This document shows positions 54,794-64,000 of a stretch of DNA of 64,000 bases, in pieces. Each line of letters opens with the position of its first letter. Position 1 is the stretch's first letter. The notes beneath the pieces were generated by a model. It did no database searches and was not told where the DNA came from. It worked only from the letters and a program-made list of their open reading frames with translations. The stretch is taken from NCBI GenBank assembly GCA_963930775.1, contig OZ005704.1, forward strand, positions 2,046,001 through 2,110,000. The letters are read 5' to 3'. Source of the DNA: Cliona cf. orientalis (lineage: Eukaryota; Porifera; Demospongiae; Clionaida; Clionaidae). The position numbers were made by a program, and so were the translations under genes.

Positions 54794-54915
54794 TTGGTGG
54801 CTACACGGGTATACTTGAGAGGTCTGTGCGTGTAGACTTAGGAGTTTGATATAAATTATCAGCAGCCAACACTTGAATAATATGATGTATTGTACAGTAT
54901 AATGTTCATACAATT
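54794..54915. other. Kinase 3' end overlapping RCC1-FYVE remnant
   Basis: Contains the out-of-frame Kelch ending (to 54849) and presumed 3' UTR. It faces the convergent RCC1-FYVE pseudogene. Confidence 0.5.
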
Positions 54916-55657
54916 TCATATATACAACAATGTGATTAACTGTATACTATTGTTTTTTGTGAAGACAGTATAGCAGCGCTTGCAGACGTGTACAGGGTCA
55001 CTGTACCCTTACTCCAATAATGGAAATCTCTTAGCGCTGCAAGCTCCACAGAATACACTACATGCACCACACTTGTGATAGTGATGCTGCATGAGAAAGA
55101 TCTAGAGAGAGAGAGAGTGTGAGAGAGAGAGAGAGAGAGAGAAATAGAGAGAGAGGTTTGCATAAAATCTGACTAGATTTAGACTAGAAACTGGCTTACT
55201 CTTCTCCTGATTGTGGTGAAGTTCTTGTTACATGCCATACAGTCCTTTGCCTCCTCATCAGGGACCATGCAGCCATGGACCACTGTGCAGGCAACATGGT
55301 GGGCACCACACGCTATCATCCTCACTTGCTTATCCAGTAATACCTCGACCTCCACTTGCTGGGCTCTGGATAATAGAGGCATTTAATAGCTTATTAATTT
55401 ATTTATGACATTGTACTAGTAACATGCACTAGAGCATTAATTTTCAACAAATTAATGGTGATTTTATGGTGTATTCATTGTCAGTTTATTCTGAGAGTGA
55501 AGTTCAGTGGGGGTATGATACATGCACAAGTCGTACAAAATGCTCTGCATGTGTTTATCAACATGTACAAGAATACCGAATGCATACCTTCCTTTGTTTT
55601 CATTATTTGATAGTTGTCCATCGTTGCCATAACCCCAAGTGAATACACGACCAACTC
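54916..55657 (-). pseudogene. RCC1-FYVE gene fragment with nonsense codon
   Basis: Minus-strand exons 55657-55588 (RCC1 blade GRVFTWGYGNDGQL), 55365-55200 and 55086-54916 join in phase. The middle exon encodes the end of the propeller (IACGAHHVACTVVHG), then the start of a FYVE zinc finger (PDEEAKDCMACNKNF, RRR). The last exon continues it (HHYHKCG, VFCGACSAKRFPL) but meets TAA at 55011-55009. In the same frame beyond it the finger resumes (GYSDPVHVCKRCY), which shows this stop to be a mutation of a longer ORF. The usual HHC is HHY, losing a zinc ligand. FYVE fingers bind PI3P on endosomes, and this copy probably cannot. A GA repeat (55104-55142) forms the pyrimidine tract of the last intron. 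The upstream exons are absent. Confidence 0.75.
55105..55155 (+). repeat. (GA)n tract
   Basis: An imperfect GA array. On the minus strand it is the CT-rich tract before the acceptor at 55087. Confidence 0.9.
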
Positions 55658-55793
55658 CTGAAAATATAATAAATAATATTATATTATTGGTGATCATTAG
55701 GTAAAAATTTGGTACATACTCGCACTCAAGGACAACTCAAGATGCATTAAGGTTTTCATAGCCTTGTCCTCCCCCAAATGTCTGTGTGCTGAT

Positions 55794-55911
55794 CTTGAGG
55801 ACAGAGAGGTTTGGTTGAGGGCACAGGAGGAAGAGATGAAAGAGAGAGATGCTGAAATCAACAGACTACTGGGAGAGCTAAGAAGATGTTAGACTCAATC
55901 ATTAGGACCAC
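55794..55911 (+). pseudogene. Duplicated kinase-Kelch exon 6 with stop codon
   Basis: Near-identical to the coiled-coil exon 53402-53536 (LEDRE, LRAQEEEMKERDAEIN) and continuing into the same intron sequence with the MITE left half. TGT TAG replaces TGT CAG, so the reading frame stops. It is joined directly to RCC1 intron sequence homologous to 48500-48600, marking a duplication breakpoint near 55790. Confidence 0.85.
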
Positions 55912-56019
55912 AGGTACAGATATAGAATGATAATACAGTGGAACCCCTCTTGATGGCCACTCATCTATAAAGTTGCTCACTCAATCATTCAAAGAATTCC
56001 AGTTTCAGCATGTGCAGAT

Positions 56020-57279
56020 GCCGGAATTTCTCTAATTTTGAAGGCATCATTCTCATCATTATAATGTTAACATTGGAGTTGGAGTATAATATCTTATTAA
56101 TTTCATAGCTGGAGCAAGTGTTACATCCATCCCAGCCCTCTGTGGTGTTGTCTCAGGACTGCAGCACTATCTCATACTGGTTTACTCCCTGTGGGTATAT
56201 CTCAGTCTGTTTTCCTTCTGTGGATGCATGGTCTAAGGAGTCAAAAATGAGATTTGTCAAGGCTACAATATGTTTTTCTTGGAGTAAGTCATTGATCGTT
56301 CAGAATAATAGTTGCATGGCCGGAGGGAAATAGATTTAGTCGAACTGAAGCTACTTGCATGCAGGATTAATTTTATTCTGTGGTGGTACTAAGGGGGTGG
56401 GGGGGGGGGGGGTGGGTGGGGAGGACATAACATGCCATACTAGAGATTATTATGCAATCACAGTTCTTATTCTTCACTTACAGTTCTTCCCTTGCTGGTT
56501 GTAACCATAACAGCCAGTGCTTGGTCAGACTCTTACGTTAGCACGTACTTGTGAGTATTATTATTATTGCCTGTCTATGCATGTAGTAACTATTGTATTC
56601 ATGATCCTATTCTTTTCTATATAGCTGTGGAGTAGTTGAACAGCCACTGTACTTTGGGCTAGTTCTTCCTCTTACATTCATCAGTATCATTCATTTCATC
56701 TTAAGCATTTGTATTCTTAGTAAACTTAATCGATATCATCGCGAAATCTCGACAAGTAATCCAACAGATTCCCCACGAAAAACGTTTGGATCGACGAAAG
56801 CAAAATATTCCATTGCAATCATTACCACAACTTTTATCACTTTCTACTTTAGCTTCATTTTTGGACAGCTTTCAACAAACCCCCGATTACAAAACTATTC
56901 AGTGTTTCTTCAAATTGCATTTGCCATAGTTGTTATTGCTCAGGGACCACTTGTGTTCATATACACACTATTCTCAATCAGTAGTCTCAAAATTTCATGG
57001 ATCTGGAAAGTATTTTGCTGCTGCAAATCAATGATACCTATGGGAATTGATAATACTAATGCTGATCTACCTCCCACAACAGACACAAGTGCTCAGTCGT
57101 CACAAGCTGCAACATTAAACTTCACGACGAAGGAAAATAAGGACAAGGGAAGTAAAATGATTGTTACCAATACAAACCCAGCATATGAACCGGTCATGTT
57201 GCGTAGGAAGAAAGAAGAGTATACTATGACAGAGAATGAACTGTATGGTACTCGGAAGAAGCAAGGCATAATATTATAG
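56020..57279 (+). pseudogene. Decayed C-terminal part of a second adhesion GPCR
   Basis: Homologous to the last exons of the GPCR at 42243-43624. A degraded helix 2-3 segment (GASVTSIPALCG) carries a frame change near 56215, where the frame that continues (AWSKESKMRFVKATICFSW) differs from the one that started. Clean exons follow at 56484-56549 (helix 4, VLPLLVVTITA) and 56626-57279 (CGVVEQPLYFG through helix 7 and the tail NPAYEPVML, ENELYG). Helix 1, GPS and all extracellular exons are absent: the upstream DNA is RCC1 and kinase debris. The last exon is unbroken over 650 bp, so loss may be recent, or a chimeric transcript may use it. Confidence 0.75.
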
Positions 57280-57737
57280 ACAGCAGATTCCTCTTTTTTA
57301 CATGCCATAATATTATAATAATATTATTATTATTATTATGGTATCATTGCACATTAATGTTTGTATTCAGTGGCTTTTGTACACAATAAGAACTGGTGAT
57401 CAACAATTTTGATACTAATGTCTATAATATCATCATAATAGGGTATAAATTTATGTGCCCCTTGTTTAGCATAAGGTGCTGTCGTGTCAGCACAAGGTAT
57501 TGTGAAGGCAGTTTGTTCACTTTAGTTATGATATATATCCTGGATCAAATATAGGGTAACTAGGATTATGCCAGATAGTGTGACATTGTTAGAAGGATCA
57601 GATTCACACAATGTACCACAATGAGTTTACGACATGCATTGTTGCTTGCATTCAACAGCCAGCAGGGCATTGCTATTTGCTGTGCACATTTGCAAACACT
57701 GACTATGCAACTACGATAGAATTAATATGTTATAGTT

Positions 57738-57844
57738 ATTCACTGGGGGCCAAGGAATTATGGCAGTAAACGAACCGATCCCGAGGGCGCAGCCCGAGGG
57801 TGAGGTTTGTTTACGTTGCCATAATTCCTTGGTAACCAGTGAAT
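57738..57844. mobile_element. 107-bp palindromic MITE
   Basis: ATTCACTGG at the left and CCAGTGAAT at the right, with an inner block CCAAGGAATTATGGCA mirrored by TGCCATAATTCCTTGG. A short GC-rich loop separates the arms. Confidence 0.8.
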
Positions 57845-59172
57845 CACTAATATATTTACTACTAATCGTCTAGGTTACGCATTCAGTACCTAGAAACAAA
57901 ACTAACCAAAATTTGAAAGTAGAAATGAAGTAGCTAGCCAGTAAAACTTGTAGTCCGTCACTGGACACTATCAAGCTCAGTGTATGACAACCTAGACAGC
58001 TATAAACTATTCCAGAGTAGCATAGTACCTTACAGGTCAACTTTAGTTCAGGTTCTCATTGTTTGTTAGTCACAGTATCCATGTATACAGCTACTAGAAC
58101 CATAGATTATATATTCCCCTAGCATAATCTATGCTAGAACTCATCACAAAACAGACAGACTTCGCAGCTGCTCTATAGGAGGTGTGCACTAGTTAGAGAT
58201 AGCTCCTCCCACTTTGTTTACACAAGCGACCTAATTGAAATACTTGTGGTGGTGTCAATGTCTGCTGCTGTACTAATGTGTATGTGTGTGGATTCAACCT
58301 ATGCTCAAGCCCCAGTACAATTTCTTATGTTCAATTACTGAATTGTTTCCAAGTGCATTTTACACTTGCTCAGTTGCTATGCAAGATCTCTACTGTGATT
58401 GGCTCAAGTGCCCCCCTGGGGGAAGTATGATATCTTCATATCAAACGTATTACCCCATGGGAAGTATGATATGGAATATAATTCCTGCTTATTACCTAGG
58501 AAACAAGGCTCAGTAGTAAATATTTAGTAGATACATTCGTTAGGGACTTCTCTGTGTAGTATGTGTTGGTCTTTGTGTTAAGTACCTTGTTAATGTGCTG
58601 TTGCTAGGTTGTACTATCACTTTGTGTGTGCTAATGTGCTAACTATAATAATATTTACTAGGTCGTTCGATATAATATTATGTTTGCTGTGTTAATGTGT
58701 CACTATGTGTTTGGTTTTCTATAATTGTTTAGTCGAACAGTATAGGATCATCATACTATCGTGCATAAGGCATGATATTAATGTTAAGTCTTGGTATCAT
58801 TATTATGAATCCAGGCTTTACTACCGTTAAAATATTAGTTAATACTGTGGCTGGGATTCTACCATCTCATACCAATACATGATCATCCACCACAAAAAGG
58901 TAAATGAAGCACTAGATAAGTTCAATATGGAACATATTATGAAACCATATATGTACGTAACACTAGGAAATCCTACTGTAGCTAGCTACTACTCTTCAGT
59001 TTAATCATCATGACACTCACTAAGTCAACATGCACTGAGCCATATCTAATGTTCAATTATTATGTACCATAATAATAATTATTATACCCGGTACCACATT
59101 CAGATGTGCTGCAATACTCAGGTTTGATTATAAACTTATTTACATCAAAATTAATGGTAGTATACTCAAGTA

Positions 59173-59461
59173 TCAGGCCCGTAGGCAGGGGGGGTGCAGG
59201 GGGGTGTATGTGCACCCGGGCCCCCTTTTTCAGCCTAATAATTGAATGTCATTTCACAGAAGTTCTTAATTTCATGAGCAATAGAGTGAGGCTGCATGCT
59301 ATCCTCTCTATCAGCTTGACAAAACCACACTTAGTGCAGCTAATTAACATCACACCTCAATCAATACGCAGTTGTGACCAATACGTACATAATTATTATA
59401 GTAGTCACTAAACCCATACACATGTGCACACCCCTTTTAAAAAGTCTGGCTACGGGCCTGA
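59173..59461. mobile_element. 289-bp MITE, TCAGGCCCGTAG ends, GTA duplication
   Basis: A perfect 12-bp terminal inverted repeat TCAGGCCCGTAG/CTACGGGCCTGA, with GTA on both outer sides (59170-59172 and 59462-59464). The 3-bp duplication fits PIF/Harbinger-type mobilisation. Confidence 0.78.
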
Positions 59462-59500
59462 GTATAGCGTAGAGATTTATACACTACTCATACTACGGTC

Positions 59501-59826
59501 AGGAACATATGAGCCGCCCAAAGGAGCGTCTGACTATCGTAGGGTTGGCTGTAGCATGTGTTAGGCGAAGTACTTAAGACTACACTTCCTTATTTGGAAC
59601 GTGCAGCTGCTGCACTGCACAGCAGATTACTTTTGTACAAGCCACACTGTACTAGCTAATTGACTTAGTCTGTAGTGTGGTTGTAGACTGTGGTGCTATC
59701 ACTATGGAGATCGGTCAGAGCTTAACTCCATATAAGGTAAAGCATTGCTAATGAGCTTCGCCTAACACATCTGACACACAGTCCAACGCTCCTTAGCCGC
59801 CCTTTGGGCTGCTTATATGCTCCTGG
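59501..59826. mobile_element. Foldback MITE with AGGAACATAT ends
   Basis: GCCGCCCAAAGGAGCG and TGTGTTAGGCGAAG at the left are mirrored by CTTCGCCTAACACA and CGCTCCTTAGCCGCCCTTTGG at the right. Arms are about 70 bp with gaps. Confidence 0.7.
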
Positions 59827-60013
59827 TATGGTGCATCAGGAAGCAAGCCTTATCCGCCACACACAGAGTGGTTTCGGTTCAAAACCATAATTATGGTTCC
59901 ACACACACTTTGCATGGACAAGAGAAGGATGCAAACATGAAATCAAGCATAATACTTCAGAAATCACACTATATCATACCATGTTAATGACTATTATAAT
60001 TATCGTGCTGTAT

Positions 60014-61582
60014 TTAATATACGACATTATAAATGCCTGAGGAAACACATTCAGATGTGCTGCAATAAGCAACATTTTCCTGCAGTACAATTTTCTGCTT
60101 GTGGCATTTTACTTGTTCATAGACAACATTCTTTGACATGTTGATATCCTTTTCCTGATGCTCCACTGCTGTGACACTATCTTTGAATTTAATTTCATTC
60201 TCCTTCTGATTATTACTGCATCCTAAGCCTGAGAAGGTATACACACATGTCATGCAAGCATGTATCTAATTTTATAACTCGTACCTTTTCTGATAATTAT
60301 GATTATGATCAGAATTGCGATTGCCACACATACTCCTGCAAACAAGACTCCCACTGAAAGACAAACCCCGATCAGCATCCAATTTGTCTCCTTTTGCTTT
60401 CTTGTCTCTAGCATTGATTCAGAATCTACATGTACAGTATCATGGAGATGAATATGAAATATTATATATCGTATAGCATGAAACTTTTGAGGGAGAAAAT
60501 CCTCACAAATTTCACAATAGCCCCCCTCAAAAGATTTTTCCACGAAAATTTTAGGCATACCACACTCATTTATGCGATCAGTATTTTTTTCTCTGCAAAA
60601 TGCTCCCTTCCTACTGATCCGCGAAAGTTTCCCGGTATATGGTATATGTTTTAGATTATTACTAGAACTGTTCAAGTGATAGCTACCATTTGTATGTCAC
60701 GGTTTCCCCTTATTAACCCACAGCTGCAGGCATAAAGCATGTATCACTGTACCTGTGAGAGTTGAAAATGTGTTTGAAGGAGGTAAACTGGAGAGAGGAC
60801 AAACTAGTTGAGCAGGATCAGGCAACCAGGTGGCATTCTCAGAGCACCATGATGTGTATATTGTCACATTATCACCCTCACCACACCAAAGTAGCAGTCT
60901 GGAGCCAACCAATGTGGAGTTGAGCTGCAAATTGACACTTGGATTTGTAGTGGGTTCTCCACAACTAACTATAAATTTGTGTGTGAAAGTCAATACTTAT
61001 AATTACCACATTCCTATTGACATGATGTTGTATATAGTGTTTATGTAATGTTGTGTAACCATAAAATGTTTCACATAAATTCTAAAATTGTCACAATATA
61101 CATGTCAATGCATGAGCAGTTCATGCTATATTAGGTGTGTATGGCCTAGAAGCGTACAAATTTGTACGATCGGCCAGCGTCTTGATTCATATAATTATTT
61201 GAAACTCGCACAAAAAATTGTCGCTTTACAGTATTGAACTTACCATAGTTCAGTTCAGTGATGCTTGTTGTACTATTTACTCCACAGAGACTTGCTACAA
61301 TGCTCAAGTTGTACGGTGTATTGTAGAGCAGCACTAGTTCTATGCTGGCATGTCCAGTGACATTTCCAGTGAGCATCTCCACTGCGAGGCTTTCTGGAGT
61401 GACACTGGCACTATAGGATACACCACCTCCCTCGTTAAGCCACTGTAGAATGACTGTGATATTGTCCAATCCAAACTGCTCTGAACGAACTTGTACCACT
61501 GGGCTAGTTGGAGAACCTGTACCAGGTGTTTCATGGATTTGTGGAACAGTATGACATTGTGTAGAACCTCACCCTTAATTAT

Positions 61583-61625
<43 letters not shown>

Positions 61626-62131
61626 TACGGACAAACCTGCAGTAGCTGTGTTCACTACATGAAGAACCAGCATAGCAGAGTTTCCGTTTTCAGTAAGTTC
61701 CCTGCACATAATTGTACTATCATTCAGAATGGGGAGAACTTGGTTTGCCAATGCTGTGGACGTCAAAGGATTCTTAGTTATTAAAAATTCAAATGTAATG
61801 CCATCCAATTCAAGGGGCGAAACAAATCCAGCGACATTATTCTCCAAGATAGATCGTGTATAGGACCGAGAATTGGCAGGAATTGTCAGAGTCCATTGAA
61901 GATACCTGCTGTCGTTTGACCTGCAAACCACTTTAAGTTGGTTTGGACTAGTACACACATACACTTCACCAGACGGAATTAATTCAAACATACCTGTGCA
62001 TTGTGCAAAGAATTATAGATAAGAACAATTTTCTATTCAGATGTGACTACCAGTCCAAGTTTTATACCATAAGAATGATCAAAAAGCAGCAAGGAGATGC
62101 TGACGAGTGTATTTAACTTGATCATGAACAT
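60014..62131 (-). CDS. Single-pass receptor: Ig-like, FN3-like, sushi, tyrosine tail
   Basis: Six exons (62131-62068, 61993-61637, 61516-61244, 60968-60753, 60425-60285, 60228-60014) join in class-1 phase to 421 residues. Exon 1 encodes a signal peptide (MFMIKLNTLVSISLLLF). Exon 2 is an Ig-like domain (22-140). Exon 3 is a fibronectin III-like domain (about 141-231) with N-glycosylation sites. Exon 4 is a sushi-like module (232-303, CGEP to WLPDPAQLVC). Exon 5 has a membrane helix (about 320-348) ending in RK. Exon 6 is a 70-residue cytoplasmic tail with Tyr387 (VVYEQV), Tyr405 (VAYCST), Tyr417 (IYNVV) and a terminal Tyr421. YEQV and YNVV suit SH2 binding once phosphorylated, so this resembles an immune-type or adhesion receptor. 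The ligand is unknown. The next gene upstream is beyond the window. Confidence 0.85.
61587..61622 (+). repeat. (GA)n microsatellite
   Basis: About 18 GA units in the intron between the FN3 and Ig exons, 15 bp inside the donor of the Ig exon on the minus strand. Confidence 0.95.
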
Positions 62132-64000
62132 TGAATTGATTACCATCACTGAGTGCATGACTTCAGGTGAAATCGATCCTGCATGTAGTTAAAATTAATT
62201 ATTCATGTCTCACTGAAAGTAATGAGCAAGTGATATCCTTATGATGACAAAACATACAAAAATTGCTATGACTTGTGCAAATCTATCACATGAATATCCA
62301 AACATGTTGGCCAGCTTCTGACAGGGCAATACCAAGTAGCTAGTAGCTAGGCTTTAATGGATGATACACTTGCTCACCTGAGTTTGGTTCTTCAGCGAAG
62401 TGAATAATATATTGAAGATCACGGTGCTACAAACTGTGATCAAGCTACAAGAAAGCACGTACGTTGATAAAATTAATACGAGTACGTATTAATTAGCACT
62501 ACGTATACCTGGGAGGCTTCCCTACATCTGCGGTTGTACCTTCCGTTTTCAATTCAGTGCAACATCCTCACCGCGCCATCCGGATGCCAGAGGTAACGAA
62601 TCACTACTGTACGTAGACCATGAAACTAATACTGTGTAAACTTTTACTTTCTGCTAGCTACTATTAAAGGTGTATGTAGTCCGGGATTTTTGTCACTGAG
62701 CTCAAGCATGCGCTGTCGCATCAATACTGAGTAGAGAATGGGTGTGGTCGATAAACCACAGGCATGCTGAACATCGTGCCCATGGGCCCAGCCCCCTTCA
62801 TGCACGCGCGAGAATAAAGGATAGAAAATGCACGATTTGTAGCGCTAAGCTATAAATTCGAAGCTACCAGAAACCTTTTTTTTTTCACCGTTATCTACCG
62901 ATTCGTTAATGCTTACAGCACGCACATAATATTATGCCAAGAACTCGACATCTGGCAATTTTCGTGCCGACAACAACAGATGCGTAAACCTACCCTTGCG
63001 CATGCGTGCAAGAGTCGCATACACGTGCCTGTGGATGTGCACGATTGCGCAATTGCAGCCCTAAAACTACCCATTGCGCATGCACACTGCACTGACGAGG
63101 CTGCACGTATGTAGAGGCGTGGTCTCGCTCTCATCAGCTACACATAAATATAACTGTGTATCAACAGTATCGATCAGGCTTCAACTCGAGATCACTCTCA
63201 GCTGTCAGTATTAGTAAAATCTAAGGATTGGTCACCAGCTGCCTGGTTGAAATTGCATACTGTATCTATGCTGTACCGATATGATGTTCTCAACTAATAG
63301 GACGAAGCCCCTGGCGAAGGTACTAGCATGCTACAGTAGCGTTGCATGTAGCAGTATATTCATCAATCATGTATGGTATACACCCAAACATATAATATAT
63401 AGCTTGCTTATTCAAGTATTGAGTCCATGGTGAACTGCCTGTCAGCCGCCATGATAATATAGTAAATTAGCTACCTACCTAAACTTATTGCATATCAGAA
63501 TTTCTAGTGCATGCTAAGGAGTCAAATCTTCAACCCTAAATATAGCTAGCTTGCTATACGATTCTCTGCACCTAGAGTGTGACTAAAATTAATTATGCTG
63601 CATGGTGAAGTCAGTAGCTAATAAAGAGTAGCTAGTCTCCTCATTTTTCGGGCTTCATAATATTATCATGATTGCCAGTGATCCATTATAGCTAAATATA
63701 GACAACCGTATTTTAATTTCAGCATGCAATATTGAAATCTGTGCATGGATTTTCTTGGGATTGGATGATAATTTAATTGTCACATGAAAGCTGATACAGT
63801 GATAGAGTTTTGAACTGCTAGCTATTAAATTTTGGTCAAACAACCAGTTAGCTAGCCAGGCTACAAAAGATATTATAGTGGCATGCAGATCCTATAGCTA
63901 TATGCAATAGCATATTATCTGTCCTGTTACTATCATTGACAAGTAATAATCCTATTTTGTACTACTAAAGCCCTGGAGATCTAGGGTATGCCCTATAGTA
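62132..64000. other. Upstream region of the tyrosine-tail receptor, no gene seen
   Basis: Holds the receptor promoter and 5' UTR, a copy of the CGCATGCG dispersed repeat (62930-63010), a half copy of the CCCAGCCCCCTTC hairpin (62788), and a stretch (62690-62770) that is the reverse complement of sequence near 24220-24300. The last kilobase is AT-rich with no recognised exon. Confidence 0.55.

Larger units (their letters stand above)
57280..60013. other. Intergenic with small inverted-repeat elements
   Basis: No exon recognised. It holds three inverted-repeat elements (57738-57844, 59173-59461, 59501-59826) and AT-rich sequence. The 76-residue open frame at 58286-58516 has no recognisable motif. 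Confidence 0.6.

Noticed and set aside
58286-58516. Small secreted cysteine-containing protein
   Set aside because: No signal peptide, splice partners or recognisable pattern. Consistent with chance.

Overview
The window is animal nuclear DNA: intron-rich genes with GT-AG introns that are often only 50-70 bp, a eukaryotic tRNA gene, and metazoan families (atlastin, Rab4, ADAT3, vWFA/EGF and Ig/YWTD receptors, an adhesion GPCR). AT-rich introns, many ACATGT repeats and lineage-odd receptor and kinase architectures suggest an early-branching animal, most likely a sponge. That placement is inference; no ribosomal or mitochondrial marker is present. Gene models were built by hand from splice signals, reading phase and family motifs. 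All six intact models have coding lengths divisible by three.

0-16 kb is housekeeping sequence. Atlastin (minus, 12 exons) and Rab4 (plus, 6 exons) diverge from a shared ~320 bp gap. ADAT3 (plus, 8 exons) follows and carries a tRNA-Glu(UUC) gene inside an intron. 17.9-43.6 kb holds two cell-surface genes diverging from a second ~345 bp gap: a vWFA-EGF single-pass receptor (minus) and a ~2,180-residue adhesion GPCR (plus, about 35 exons). The GPCR has two YWTD propeller-EGF-somatomedin B units, three Ig domains, an EGF, a hormone-receptor-like and a GAIN region, a degenerate GPS and seven membrane helices.

44-48.4 kb is a transposon graveyard: a LINE endonuclease fossil, nested foldback elements with TAYGGTGGCC ends (two with clear 6-bp target duplications), a minisatellite and a tRNA-like SINE head. 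48.4-57.3 kb holds a kinase-coiled coil-Kelch gene whose Kelch end is broken by short tandem duplications. It is flanked by shards of an RCC1-FYVE gene, a copied kinase exon with a stop codon, and a decayed tail of a second GPCR. 60.0-62.1 kb holds an Ig/FN3/sushi single-pass receptor (minus) with a tyrosine-rich tail. The rest is intergenic sequence with small inverted-repeat elements.

The surface genes share themes: class-1 introns between domains, and cytoplasmic tails with tyrosine motifs (NPAYE, VVYEQV), which suggests a clustered adhesion and signalling repertoire. The best candidates for new biology are the GPCR architecture with its apparently non-cleavable GPS, the kinase-Kelch fusion, and the foldback element family.
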